A stretch of 64,000 bases of DNA from an uncultured Sphingobacteriales bacterium (GTDB taxonomy: Bacteria > Bacteroidota > Bacteroidia > Chitinophagales > Chitinophagaceae): contig CALMQS010000088.1 in NCBI GenBank assembly GCA_937871285.1, positions 19,199 through 83,198 on the forward strand. Direction: 5' to 3'. Position numbers and translations under genes: made by a program. Below are positions 18,241-28,230 of the stretch, piece after piece; position 1 is the stretch's first letter; the number at the start of each line of letters is the position of its first letter. Below the pieces are notes generated by a model. That model worked only from the letters and a program-made list of their open reading frames with translations. It ran no database searches and was not told the DNA's origin.

Positions 18241-21200
18241 ATGAAATTAGCCGACCACGTTGAACACATACGAAAACTGATCGATACTGCCTTTCGCAAT
18301 CGCCTGGGCAGGATGGGTATTATGGAAACAAGTGTGCTGATTCGTAGTTCAGTGCCGAATGAATACCTGGGCGATAGAATCAGGATTGATTCCCTAACAG
18401 AGATTTGGACTGCTGAAACAGGTAGTGCGGAAAATGCATATGAGAAACTTGTGGAAGAGTTAACATTCACTTTATTCAATCGCCTGGCTGCTTTAAAGGT
18501 GATGGAAGCCCATACCTTGCATCCCGAGATTGTTACCCGGAGGAGCCAGCATGGTGATCGCTCTTTTGCTCACAAACATTGGCTGGAGCAAAACCCTAAC
18601 GGGCGAAATAAGGAAATGGAAGGACTGGTTCGTTTTATGGAAGATCAATTGGCTGCATTGGCAGGCGATATTCCTTTATTCAGCCCACAGCACCCTTATC
18701 ATTTATTACCAACTGCCATTGAATTGAGTGGCATTATGAATGCCTTTAACCAGGTGGAAACAGATGCACAGGTCGAAGAAAATATTTGGCAAAGCGATGA
18801 TGTGCTGGGGTGGCTCTACGAAAGCTACAACAATTACAAAAAAGCAGCTCACAAAGAAAGTGGCGATAAAACAGAGTTCAACAAAGTAAGCATACAAAGC
18901 CAGGTATATACTCCCCGATGGGTGGTGAAATTTTTGGTAGATAATAGTTTAGGGAAGCTATACCTCGAGATGTATCCGGATAGCGATATAAAAAATCGCT
19001 ATAAAATTGCCAATGCACCCAAAACAAGAACAAGAGAACCGAAGTCATTAACAGAAATCAGAATGATTGATCCTGCCACAGGTAGCGGAAACTTTCTGTT
19101 GTATGGCTTCGATCTGTTTTACGATTTGTATACCGACCAGATTGACAACTATGGTGCAGATTATGACGACCGCAAAATTGCGGAATTAATCATTGCTCAC
19201 AACCTGCACGGGGTTGACCTGGACGATAGGGTTATCCAGTTGGCTCAATTGGGTTTGTACATTAAAGCGAAACGCAAAAAACGTTCTGCAAAAATTGAAC
19301 ACTTCAACATTGTAAGCTCCGATTTTTATTTACCGGAATACGTTACCGTAAAACATTTGTTTGAAAGTGAAGAACCGCTAAGCCCTGAACTGGAAAAAAT
19401 TGTAACCGACCTCTGGGCAGATCTGCAGCAAGCCTACAAGTTTGGTGCATTGATACGCCTGGAAGAAAAATTCAGTTTGCGGTTGCATGGTTTGGTGCAG
19501 CAGTTTGAAAGAACGCAGATGCAATTATTCTCGGCTCAAACATTAGCCAGTTATGAAAACTTCAGAGATAATTTTTTTACCAACCTCCAAAAAGCAGTAG
19601 CCCAAAACACGGCTAAACAAGGGCAAACCTTCCTGAATACAAAAACCCGGGATGCCATTACCTTTTTGCAATTACTTACACAGAAATACGATGTGGCAGT
19701 TGCCAACCCACCTTATACAGATAGTGCAGACTTTGGCACGGAACTGAAAAAGTTTGTGGATGCCAATTACAAGCAACCCTATAAATTCAACTCCAACCTG
19801 TATGCTGCGTTTATTAAGCGTTGTTGCGAACTGACAGACGAAACAGGTTATGTAGCGTTGATACATCCGCACACGTTCATGTTTATTAAAACATTTGAAG
19901 ATGTAAGGAAATATCTCATTGAACATACACATATTGACTTGCTGGTGGATTACGGTCTTGACCGGGTAAATCTATTTGGTCCAGGCATTCTTTTAGATGC
20001 CACATGGTATGTATTGAGTAAAAATAAAAAGGATGAGACTGGCATCTACTTTAACATCACGGCCAATCAACAGGAGAAAACCAAGCAAGGCTCATTAGAA
20101 CAAGCTTATGATGATGTAATTCATAAACGCACCAACAATAGGGTGTACACCCTCCCCCAAGAAAAATTAAAAATTATTGAAGGCTGGCCTTTTATTTACT
20201 GGATAAGTGATGGATTTCGGGAGAAGTTTAAAGAGAAGACGGTAAACGTAATCGCAAGTGTTACAGAAGGTTTTAAATCAAATAACAATGAAAAAATACT
20301 AAGACACATCTGGGAAGTTTGTAAGGAAATATCTGCAATTGAAAATTATGTATTCTATACCAAGGGGGGTAAGTATAACAAGTGGTACGGCAATATTTGG
20401 TTAGCAATAACATGGTTAGATAATGGAGACAACCAATTGGCAAATGGTGCAAGTTTGACCAGCAAGGATTTATATTTTAAGGAAGGAATTACATACACTA
20501 AATCTGGATCTAAAGGGCCCTCTTTTAGATACTTGCCATCAAAATTAATTTTTGATAGTGGAAGCCCTTCTATCTTTCTTTCTGATATTCATTACAATCT
20601 AAATTACTTATTGGCTTTCTTAAATTCATTCCTTGGGCAGTACGTATTGAATTGCTTAAATCCTACTGTAAATATTCAGGTAAGTGATATAAAAAGATTA
20701 CCGATTGTAAAGCCACCCCGGCTTATAGAGGAGAATATTTCTGCATTGGCGGGCGAAAACGTTTTTATCAAAAAAGGGCTTAACTCTTTTCGGGTAATTG
20801 AAACCGATTTTACAAATACTCCAATATTGGCTTATTCAGATTCTTCGCTTAAAGACCGCTTAATAAGATACTTCAATTTTGAGAATGCTCAAATAACTCA
20901 GGTGTTGTTGAATGAAGCAGTCATCAATCAGCTTATTTTCAAAGTATATGATTTAAGCGAAGAAGATAGGCTTCAAGTGGAAACAAAAATGGGCAAACCA
21001 GTTGGTAAATTACCTGTTTTAAATGTTGCCCGAAAAGCCTATCAATTGGAACATGCCCTGGAACAGGAAATTGTAAAAAAGCATATAGCCAACCTTGAAG
21101 CAATTGAATTTGATGCGCAACAAGTTGAGGCAATAAAATCTGAATTGAGGTCCTTGTATCAAAGCAACAATGACCTTGAAGAATTTTGCATTCGTCATCA

Positions 21201-21927
21201 GGTAAATCCCATCAATGTCTGGTATTGGTTTAAAGTAAGCAAGGTATTGCCACAAGCCCGTGTTGCTGAAATAGCTTTAGAGTTTTTGGCAGATGCTTTC
21301 CGTACCATCCTCATAGCAGATGAAGATGGTATAGTGCCTTTGGTTGGTTTGCCTGGCGAACCACGGTTAATGGATCGCTTTGAGGAGTATTGTTTTAGTA
21401 AAGGTTTTACTTCTGCCCAAATCATGCAATTAGACGCCTTGATAGGCCGCCCTGTCAATGAGTATGTAGAACATTATTTCTTCAAGAATTTCAGTGATCA
21501 CCTCAACCTGTTTATGTACCTGCCCAAAACGCCGTTCATCTGGCATCTCAGCAGTGGGGAATATCAGGGCTTTGAAACATACATCATTATTTACAAATGG
21601 AACAGGGATAGTTTATACAAATTAAAAAGTAACTATCTCAGCAAACGAACTGAAAGCCTGCAGTATCGCTTACAGCAAATTGCAGATAGCACCACCGGCC
21701 AGGCACAAACAGAAAAAGAAACCATTCGCCTGCAGTTGCAGGAAATAGATGCCTTCGCCCAAAAAATTGATCAACTAATAGCAGAAGGCTACGATCCTAA
21801 GCTGGATGATGGTGTGGGTAAAAACATTGCACCATTACAAGCAAAGGGAATGTTGAAAGCAGAAGTATTGAAAACAACCGGTGGGCAAAAGTCTCAGTTA
21901 AATAAATACTTAAATGCTGATTGGTAA
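18241..21927 (+). CDS. pglX: BREX adenine-specific DNA methyltransferase PglX (BrxX)
   Basis: The 1228-residue protein contains an N6-adenine methyltransferase core: motif I DPATGSGNF at about 277-285 for S-adenosylmethionine binding and catalytic motif IV NPPY at about 488-491. The C-terminal half (about 620-1228) carries target recognition and helical parts; the segment around 650-850 looks more diverged in base composition and would be the specificity region. PglX methylates a non-palindromic site on host DNA as the BREX self mark. Next come the AbiE operator array and gene pair rather than pglZ, showing an insertion in the usual order. Confidence 0.95.
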   Translation: MKLADHVEHIRKLIDTAFRNRLGRMGIMETSVLIRSSVPNEYLGDRIRIDSLTEIWTAETGSAENAYEKLVEELTFTLFNRLAALKVMEAHTLHPEIVTRRSQHGDRSFAHKHWLEQNPNGRNKEMEGLVRFMEDQLAALAGDIPLFSPQHPYHLLPTAIELSGIMNAFNQVETDAQVEENIWQSDDVLGWLYESYNNYKKAAHKESGDKTEFNKVSIQSQVYTPRWVVKFLVDNSLGKLYLEMYPDSDIKNRYKIANAPKTRTREPKSLTEIRMIDPATGSGNFLLYGFDLFYDLYTDQIDNYGADYDDRKIAELIIAHNLHGVDLDDRVIQLAQLGLYIKAKRKKRSAKIEHFNIVSSDFYLPEYVTVKHLFESEEPLSPELEKIVTDLWADLQQAYKFGALIRLEEKFSLRLHGLVQQFERTQMQLFSAQTLASYENFRDNFFTNLQKAVAQNTAKQGQTFLNTKTRDAITFLQLLTQKYDVAVANPPYTDSADFGTELKKFVDANYKQPYKFNSNLYAAFIKRCCELTDETGYVALIHPHTFMFIKTFEDVRKYLIEHTHIDLLVDYGLDRVNLFGPGILLDATWYVLSKNKKDETGIYFNITANQQEKTKQGSLEQAYDDVIHKRTNNRVYTLPQEKLKIIEGWPFIYWISDGFREKFKEKTVNVIASVTEGFKSNNNEKILRHIWEVCKEISAIENYVFYTKGGKYNKWYGNIWLAITWLDNGDNQLANGASLTSKDLYFKEGITYTKSGSKGPSFRYLPSKLIFDSGSPSIFLSDIHYNLNYLLAFLNSFLGQYVLNCLNPTVNIQVSDIKRLPIVKPPRLIEENISALAGENVFIKKGLNSFRVIETDFTNTPILAYSDSSLKDRLIRYFNFENAQITQVLLNEAVINQLIFKVYDLSEEDRLQVETKMGKPVGKLPVLNVARKAYQLEHALEQEIVKKHIANLEAIEFDAQQVEAIKSELRSLYQSNNDLEEFCIRHQVNPINVWYWFKVSKVLPQARVAEIALEFLADAFRTILIADEDGIVPLVGLPGEPRLMDRFEEYCFSKGFTSAQIMQLDALIGRPVNEYVEHYFFKNFSDHLNLFMYLPKTPFIWHLSSGEYQGFETYIIIYKWNRDSLYKLKSNYLSKRTESLQYRLQQIADSTTGQAQTEKETIRLQLQEIDAFAQKIDQLIAEGYDPKLDDGVGKNIAPLQAKGMLKAEVLKTTGGQKSQLNKYLNADW

Positions 21928-21998
21928 ATATAATTACGAATTAGGAGTTTGGAAATGATTTTTGAGCGAGGAGAATGGTCACAAATTTCGACAAGATA

Positions 21999-22092
21999 TG
22001 TAACAAATGAAGAATGGTTTTGTAACAAATGTTTTCTTTTTTTGTTACAAAAGGAATACAGTCTGTAACAAATATTTGCTAAATTTGTTACA
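21999..22092 (+). promoter_or_regulatory. AbiE operator array: two inverted repeats of TGTAACAAA
   Basis: Five copies of TGTAACAAAT or its complement lie at 21999-22008, 22021-22030, 22041-22050, 22064-22073 and 22083-22092. The second and third form one perfect inverted repeat (10-base arms, 22020-22029 with 22041-22050), and the fourth and fifth another (9-base spacer). TAAATTTG at 22080-22087 matches the -7 box and lies within the second repeat. AbiEi antitoxins are known to repress their own operon by binding paired inverted repeats, which this layout matches. Confidence 0.8.
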
Positions 22093-22101
22093 AAAATAGA
22101 A

Positions 22102-22710
22102 ATGGCAAGTATAGAAGACAAAATATTAAAGCAAATAGAGGCCCTTCCTAAGGGGGAGCTATTGCTTCCTGCCGATTTCAGTGAACTTGGATCATCAGAG
22201 GCGGTGAGGCTATCACTGTTTAGGTTAGAAAAAGAAGGCGTGATAAGCAGAGTAGCCCAGGGAATATATGTTCGCCCCAAAGAGAGCAGTTTAATAGGGA
22301 AGCTTGTACCCACAGCCGAAGAAGTGGCGGAAGCTATTGCCAAGCGGGATAGAATAAGAACTGTTCCTACAGGAAGCTATGCTTTAAACGCTTTGGGGTT
22401 GAGTACACAAGTGCCCATGAATATTGTGTTGCTTACAGATGGTTCACCCCGTGAAATAAAAGTGGGCAAACGAAAAATAAAGTTTAAAAAAACCACCCCT
22501 AAAAACCTCCTGGCAAAAGGTAAAATAAGCCGGTTGGTGATACAGGCATTAAAAGAAATCGGCAACGGTAAAGTAAGCGAAGAAGAGGAAAAAAAGATTA
22601 TTGACTTATTGAAAAAGGAAGATGAAAAGGACTTTAAACACGACATAGCCTTAGCACCGGTATGGATTCAAAAAATTATGAAAAAAGCATTGAACGATGG
22701 CAAAAATTGA
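22102..22710 (+). CDS. abiEi: Type IV antitoxin AbiEi-like regulator (DUF6088 family)
   Basis: The 202-residue product begins with a winged-helix region (residues about 1-70: ...DFSELGSSEAVRLSLFRLEK, then EGVISRVAQGIYVRP), followed by the DUF6088/AbiEi central part with VPTGSYALNALGLST. AbiEi proteins block the AbiEii toxin's effect without binding it and repress their own promoter. The operator array directly upstream supports this. It overlaps the toxin gene by 14 bp. The pair is inserted between pglX and pglZ. DUF6088 is the firm family; the antitoxin role is inferred from pairing. Confidence 0.85.
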   Translation: MASIEDKILKQIEALPKGELLLPADFSELGSSEAVRLSLFRLEKEGVISRVAQGIYVRPKESSLIGKLVPTAEEVAEAIAKRDRIRTVPTGSYALNALGLSTQVPMNIVLLTDGSPREIKVGKRKIKFKKTTPKNLLAKGKISRLVIQALKEIGNGKVSEEEEKKIIDLLKKEDEKDFKHDIALAPVWIQKIMKKALNDGKN

Positions 22711-23743
22711 TTTTTACAGCATAGAGAAAACAGAGAAAGAAGCCATTTTTAATGCTATAGCAAACGCAAAGGGAATGACGCCCTTTGCTGTAGAAAAAGA
22801 CTGGTGGGTAAGCCGCACCCTGGATATTATTTTTCAAATGGACATAGCCAAACATTTGGTGTTTAAAGGGGGTACATCACTAAGTAAGGCGTGGAAGCTG
22901 ATAAACCGCTTTTCAGAAGATATTGATTTGGCTATTGATAAAGAGTTTTTTGAAGGCTATAAAGGGGATATTACAAGAACACAAGTATCGAAGCTAAGAA
23001 AGGAAGCAGGAGTATATACTACAGGAACTTTCTTTGCAGAATTGCAGGAAGCGTTCAAGGCAAAAGGCTTTAATCACCTTGATTTTAAAGTGATTGATAC
23101 CGGAGAAAGTGACCAGGATCCCAGGATCATTGAAATACATTACCAAAATATTATACCCAAACCCACTGAATATGTTTTACCAAGGGTACAAATAGAAATC
23201 AGTTGCAGATCGTTACGGGAACCGTTTACTGTTCAAAATTTTGGTTCGTTGGTAGATGAAAGTTATTCCGATAGTGACTTTGCCGACCCCTTATTTGAAG
23301 TGCCTACCGTAAATCCGGAACGAACCTTTTTAGAGAAGTTGTTCTTATTACACGAAGAGTTTCATCGTCCGGAAGAAAAAATGCGGGTGGATAGATTAAG
23401 CCGCCATCTGTATGATATATACCATCTCACTAAAGCAGGTATTGCAGAAAAAGCAATAAGCGATAAAGAGTTGTATGAAACCATTGTAGCACATCGATAC
23501 AAGTTTTCAAGAATAGGTGATGTGGATTACAACAGGCATAATCCTAAAACACTTAATCCAATTCCAGTTGAAGAAAAAATGGCTGAATGGAAAGCTGATT
23601 ATACCAAAATGAAGGAGGATATGATCTATGAAGAGAATAAGCCTTCTTTTGAAGACCTGATTAATAATTTGAATGCTGTAAGAACCCTGCTTCAGGAATT
23701 GGATTGGCAATTTGAACTTGAGTTTCCTATTCCTAATTCCTAA
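22697..23743 (+). CDS. abiEii: Type IV toxin AbiEii nucleotidyltransferase
   Basis: The 348-residue product has the AbiEii/AbiGii nucleotidyltransferase signature: KGGTSLSKAW at about 57-66, then RFSEDIDLAID at about 70-80 with the two metal-binding Asp residues. Studied relatives add nucleotides to tRNA acceptor ends or act as GTP-binding growth inhibitors. It is translationally coupled to the upstream antitoxin. All recognisable active-site residues are intact, so the toxin looks functional. Twenty bases after its stop the pglZ ATG begins; the junction has short TCCTAATT direct repeats (about 23731-23760). Confidence 0.9.
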   Translation: MAKIDFYSIEKTEKEAIFNAIANAKGMTPFAVEKDWWVSRTLDIIFQMDIAKHLVFKGGTSLSKAWKLINRFSEDIDLAIDKEFFEGYKGDITRTQVSKLRKEAGVYTTGTFFAELQEAFKAKGFNHLDFKVIDTGESDQDPRIIEIHYQNIIPKPTEYVLPRVQIEISCRSLREPFTVQNFGSLVDESYSDSDFADPLFEVPTVNPERTFLEKLFLLHEEFHRPEEKMRVDRLSRHLYDIYHLTKAGIAEKAISDKELYETIVAHRYKFSRIGDVDYNRHNPKTLNPIPVEEKMAEWKADYTKMKEDMIYEENKPSFEDLINNLNAVRTLLQELDWQFELEFPIPNS

Positions 23744-23763
23744 TTGAAAAATCCTAATTGACT

Positions 23764-26001
23764 ATGACAGAACAATGGCTCATACAAGATATTAAGAAGT
23801 TATTGCAACATCGAAACCGTGTTGTACTGCTGGACCCAACAGGCCAGTGTAGTTTTGCTTTGCCTATTCTGCAACAAAACCATATTAATACAATTCAAAC
23901 AGATAACAACATTACTGAGCAATGGCAGCAAGAGAAAGAAGAACTGATGTTACGTCATGAAGCAGAAACAACCTTTAAAGAAAAGCCTCTTGTATTTTAT
24001 GTCACCCGTCCGCAAGATAAACTCAGTTTTCTTTTCGATTATTGCTTTACACATGGCTGCCTCGATCTGAGCCATCCTCAGGATTGGTTAAAGAAAAAAA
24101 TATTTACCCATACCGGTTTGCAGGTGCAGTTAGATAATCCCATGCTGCTTACCGCAGCAAAATTGGGCATTGGCAAAGACATTGCCTGGTGGAAAAAAAT
24201 AGTGCAGGATTTAGAAGAAGTAATCAACCTGGATGATGAGTTGTTGCCATTTGTACACAACCCTGATGCTTATTTAAATACCAGGGACGCTGACATCAAA
24301 AGATTGTTTGAAGAAAAACTGCATGAGTTATTAAGTCAGCAATATATAAGCAAGCCACCAAAAACATTGGCAGATGAAGTGGTAAAAAGAATGTTGGATG
24401 GTTTGGTAAATAATGAAATTTCTGAAACGCTGTTGGCTTTGTACTATAAATGGGCCGACAGTGCCACTTACCGTCCTTCGTTAGAAACATATATCCGCAA
24501 CTATAAATTGAACGGAACTGCAAACCCCTGGAATGTCCATCCCGATCATTGTTTTGAAAAACTGGATTTGCTTGCATTAAAGCAAATTGCGGAGAACATC
24601 CGGGATAAGTCATTTGTAAGCGATAAACTGCAAAAACTAGAGAAACGAATATTTTCATCCAGGTCTCAACTTTTTGTGCCCGCCTGGTGGCACGATGTCG
24701 TGGTCTTGTTCCATGCAGATACAAATCCTCTATCAGTCTGCAACAGCCTGAATGCTTTTATAGAGTATTACACCGGCACGTTCTCAAAGGTGGATAGAGC
24801 CATCCGGAATTTATATGAAGTATTTTTAAATGACGGATTTATTATTCGTCCTTTGCAGGAATACTATGAAGGCTTGAATCATTTGTTACTTCAAACCTGG
24901 TTTGGCTTTTATTCCGAATACAAATCGGATCAGCAAAGTTATTTGCCAAAACTGTTTTCCACTGCAAAGCCTAAAACAGCAGTTATTGTTGGCGATGGTG
25001 TGCGCTATGAGATTGCTGATTTTGTAGCCAACGAATTGCAAAAGCACTCCAAGGTGGAAAAGCAAATCATGATGGCCGATATGCCATCTGAAACTGAACA
25101 CAACATGAGTGCTTTATATGTAGGGAACAAAAAAGTTGTTTCGTTGCATAAAGACCGTGAAGCAAGTCTGACGAGAACAACGGGTAAAGCTATTGTTTAT
25201 ATGCCTTTGGAACAATTGAACTATGGGATAGAAGCAGATTATCTCGTATTAACTTACAAAGATATTGACAGCGCCGGAGAAAAATTACAACAAGCTGCTA
25301 TTAAGTTATTCTCGGAGTTTGAAGCAGTGTTGGTAGATAAAATTGCCATGCTGTTAAATATTGGCTATCAGGAAGTATACCTAGTAACCGATCATGGTTT
25401 TGTACTTACAGGTTTATTGGATGAGGCAGATAAGATAGAACCGAATGCAACAGGTAAGAAAGAAGTACATGAACGCTTTATTCGAACAGTAGATAAACAA
25501 GCCAACAGCGAATGGTTGGCTTTTGAGGAAGCTTATGCAGAATACAAGTATGTGTACGCTGCAAAGAATCATCGTCCATTCAAATCAAAAGGTGTTTATG
25601 GGTTTTCACATGGAGGCTTTACACCACAGGAGATCATTATCCCAAAATTCAAGTTTTCCAAAATAAAATCTCAGACATCACAATTGGACGTTTTCATTTC
25701 CAACAAACAGGAACTGACCGATACGCCAAGTGAATTGTTTGTAATCAGGTTAGATGCACCAAAGGCGCCAAAAGACTTGTTTAGCGGTATAAGAAAAGTG
25801 CAGATAAAGCTATATGCAGGCAATAAGGAATACCAGGGCAGTGATATTTTTTCAATTGAGTCAAACTCAATCGTGGATAAGGAGTTTTCATTTAGTGGGA
25901 ATACCCAGGTACAGGCAGTATTGCTGGATGCAATAACACAGGAACAATTGGATACAGCGATCATAAAAAAATCTAACCTCCGGGATCTGGGAGGCTTATA
26001 A
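23764..26001 (+). CDS. pglZ: BREX protein PglZ (alkaline phosphatase superfamily)
   Basis: I use the ATG at 23764 rather than an in-frame TTG six bases earlier, giving 745 residues. The central PglZ domain shows IVGDGVRYEIAD at about 407-418 and the metal-binding VTDHGF at about 541-546, typical of the alkaline phosphatase fold. PglZ is the hallmark protein of BREX and is required for methylation and defence in type I systems. It lies between the inserted AbiE pair and brxL, 14 bp before brxL. The C-terminal 100 residues are strand-rich and complete. Confidence 0.95.
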   Translation: MTEQWLIQDIKKLLQHRNRVVLLDPTGQCSFALPILQQNHINTIQTDNNITEQWQQEKEELMLRHEAETTFKEKPLVFYVTRPQDKLSFLFDYCFTHGCLDLSHPQDWLKKKIFTHTGLQVQLDNPMLLTAAKLGIGKDIAWWKKIVQDLEEVINLDDELLPFVHNPDAYLNTRDADIKRLFEEKLHELLSQQYISKPPKTLADEVVKRMLDGLVNNEISETLLALYYKWADSATYRPSLETYIRNYKLNGTANPWNVHPDHCFEKLDLLALKQIAENIRDKSFVSDKLQKLEKRIFSSRSQLFVPAWWHDVVVLFHADTNPLSVCNSLNAFIEYYTGTFSKVDRAIRNLYEVFLNDGFIIRPLQEYYEGLNHLLLQTWFGFYSEYKSDQQSYLPKLFSTAKPKTAVIVGDGVRYEIADFVANELQKHSKVEKQIMMADMPSETEHNMSALYVGNKKVVSLHKDREASLTRTTGKAIVYMPLEQLNYGIEADYLVLTYKDIDSAGEKLQQAAIKLFSEFEAVLVDKIAMLLNIGYQEVYLVTDHGFVLTGLLDEADKIEPNATGKKEVHERFIRTVDKQANSEWLAFEEAYAEYKYVYAAKNHRPFKSKGVYGFSHGGFTPQEIIIPKFKFSKIKSQTSQLDVFISNKQELTDTPSELFVIRLDAPKAPKDLFSGIRKVQIKLYAGNKEYQGSDIFSIESNSIVDKEFSFSGNTQVQAVLLDAITQEQLDTAIIKKSNLRDLGGL

Positions 26002-26015
26002 TAAAACGAACCAAC

Positions 26016-28064
26016 ATGATAGTGTTAGACGACTTAGATAAAAAAGCTTTAGACCACTTCAGGGGTTTTGTTGTAAAGAAAGACCTGGTGGGCATCATCA
26101 AAGGTGGAGCGAACGTTCCGGCATTTGTACTCGAATATTTATTAGCCAATACTTGTAGTACCGAAAACGAAGAGAAGCTGAAAGAAGGAATGGAGAACGT
26201 AAAGAAAATCCTTCGTGACCACTATATAAATCCTGAGGAAAGTACGCTTATACAATCAAAGCTCCGTGAACGAGGGAGGTATAAAATCATTGATAAAATA
26301 TCTGTTGATCTCGATCCGCAGAGAGATCGCTATTGGGCAAACATTGCCAATAGCAATATTAGAAAAGCAAACATTGGTGATGATTTGGTCAATACACATG
26401 AAAAGTTATTGTTGGGCGGCATCTGGGCTATCATTGAAATGGAGTACGATCCAATGATAACTATTGGCTCAACTGTTTTTCCTTTTGTTGTTCGTGATAT
26501 TAAGCCTATCCAGTTATCAAGTTTCGACAACTCAAAAATATCCGATAAAAGAAAAGAATTTAGTAAAGACGAATGGAAAATCTTACTGCTTCGAAGTGCA
26601 GGTTACGAACCATATAGTGAAGGCCTTGATGATAGAAAGCTGAATCTTTTACTTTGTCGTTTAATCCCGTTAGTTGAGGCTAATTTCAACATGGTTGAAT
26701 TAGGCCCTCGTTCATCAGGCAAGTCGTACATATACAAAGAGATTACGCCCTATGCAATATTGATTTCAGGAGGGCAAGGTTCGGTGGCTCAGCTATTTGT
26801 GAACAATACCACGGGCAGGGTTGGTTCGGTAGGTTTATGGGATGCAATATGTTTTGATGAAAGTACAGATAAGCTATTTAAAGACAGGGATGCCATTCCA
26901 TTGATGAAAGACTACATGGAATCAGGGTCGTTTTCAAGAGCCAAGGGAGGTGAGATTTCTGGTTCAGCTTCCATTATCTTAAATGGCAATATCAATCAGC
27001 CAGTTGAAACCGTTTTACAGACTTCACACCTGTTCAGTCCACTTTCGGATGAAGTAAGTTACGACACCGCCTTTTTGGATCGTATTAACCTCTTCTTGCC
27101 AGGTTGGGAAATAACAAAATTCAGCCCCAAGAACTTTACGAATCATTTTGGCTTTAGTACTGACTTCTTTTCCGAAATATTGAAGTCGCAACGTAAGACA
27201 ACTCACTACAATGCCATTGATAAATACTTCACTTTAGGAGCACATTTAAAACAAAGGGATTCTAAATCAGTTCGCAGAATTGTCTCCGGGTTCATTAAGC
27301 TCCTTCATCCGGATAATAATTTTACTAAGGAGGATATCAAAGAATACCTCGTTATCGCCATGGAAATGAGAAGGAGGGTAAAAGAACAACTGAAACGTAT
27401 TGGAGGTATGGAGTTTTGGGATACTAATTTTTCATACATCGACAAGGAAACACAGGAGGAGATATTCGTTGGATTGCCTGAAGAAAGAGGTTCCCATTTA
27501 ATAGAAAGTAATCCGCTTCCACCAGGAGTATGTTACACAGCCACCAGCGATGGAGAAAGTAATTCCCTGGTAAAGATCGAAGTGGTTGCTCTTCGTGGTA
27601 CTGGTAAGGTAAACGTAACAGGTACCAACAGTCAGGAGGTAAGAGAGGGCATCAAAAATACCTACAACTATCTGCGCGCAAACGAAAAAAGCATATTGAA
27701 TGAACAACACTCTCTTTTAGGTTACGATTTAAATATTCAAATTAGTAATTTGATGGGTGCGTATATAAGCGGTGGAATTGGGAGCGCAGTATATGTCGGC
27801 ATTATTTCAGCCATTTATAAAAAGAATCTTAAGCCTGGATTAGCTGTTTTGGGTAACATTTCAATCGGTGGCGCTGTAGAAAAAGTTTTAAATTTTTCTG
27901 ACAAGGTTACTCTTCTTTCAGAAAACGGCGCGAAGACGGTATTGGTACCAATGGAAAATTTAAATGAGATAACAACCTTGCCCCAAGGCATTTTGGGAAA
28001 AACCGACACCCCTTTTTACGGAAATAGTCAAATGCTATTGCAGAAGGCGGTAACGGGTGAATAG
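26016..28064 (+). CDS. brxL: BREX protein BrxL (AAA ATPase with Lon-like C-terminal domain)
   Basis: The 682-residue product has the BrxL architecture: an N-terminal domain, an AAA core with P-loop GPRSSGKS at about 230-237 and a Walker B-like ICFDEST near 277, and a C-terminal Lon-like domain with GGIGSAVYVGI near 587. BrxL forms ring-shaped DNA-binding complexes and is the last gene of type I BREX loci. The usual Lon GPSAG serine context is replaced by GIGSA; whether the Ser is catalytic is unclear. The expected Lys cannot be assigned with certainty. The operon ends here. Confidence 0.93.
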   Translation: MIVLDDLDKKALDHFRGFVVKKDLVGIIKGGANVPAFVLEYLLANTCSTENEEKLKEGMENVKKILRDHYINPEESTLIQSKLRERGRYKIIDKISVDLDPQRDRYWANIANSNIRKANIGDDLVNTHEKLLLGGIWAIIEMEYDPMITIGSTVFPFVVRDIKPIQLSSFDNSKISDKRKEFSKDEWKILLLRSAGYEPYSEGLDDRKLNLLLCRLIPLVEANFNMVELGPRSSGKSYIYKEITPYAILISGGQGSVAQLFVNNTTGRVGSVGLWDAICFDESTDKLFKDRDAIPLMKDYMESGSFSRAKGGEISGSASIILNGNINQPVETVLQTSHLFSPLSDEVSYDTAFLDRINLFLPGWEITKFSPKNFTNHFGFSTDFFSEILKSQRKTTHYNAIDKYFTLGAHLKQRDSKSVRRIVSGFIKLLHPDNNFTKEDIKEYLVIAMEMRRRVKEQLKRIGGMEFWDTNFSYIDKETQEEIFVGLPEERGSHLIESNPLPPGVCYTATSDGESNSLVKIEVVALRGTGKVNVTGTNSQEVREGIKNTYNYLRANEKSILNEQHSLLGYDLNIQISNLMGAYISGGIGSAVYVGIISAIYKKNLKPGLAVLGNISIGGAVEKVLNFSDKVTLLSENGAKTVLVPMENLNEITTLPQGILGKTDTPFYGNSQMLLQKAVTGE

Positions 28065-28140
28065 GAGAGGTAAGCAGGGTATCTTTTATTCCAATTTGGA
28101 TTCGTTGGAATTCTGTTACTAATTATAGCTGTCCATGCGT

Positions 28141-28230
28141 GTTTATCCGACCTGCATGTTACCGTTATTTATTTAACAATTTAAGAAAAGTAATATCCGT
28201 CAAAAGGTCCGGCTAGTCTGAGGGCATGCA
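28141..28230. repeat. Dispersed intergenic repeat, copy 3 (diverged)
   Basis: The first two-thirds, with CCTG..., CAATTT and AGAAAAGTAATA, aligns to the copies at 2545-2638 and 3032-3124; the last third has drifted. It begins 76 bp after the brxL stop. Just before it, ATTCCAA (28088-28094) and TTGGAAT (28105-28111) form a weak terminator-like hairpin. Confidence 0.55.

Noticed and set aside
20364..20369. G6 run inside pglX as a phase-variable switch
   Set aside because: Phase variation of pglX by homopolymers is known, but this tract is short and the frame is intact; no direct sign of switching.
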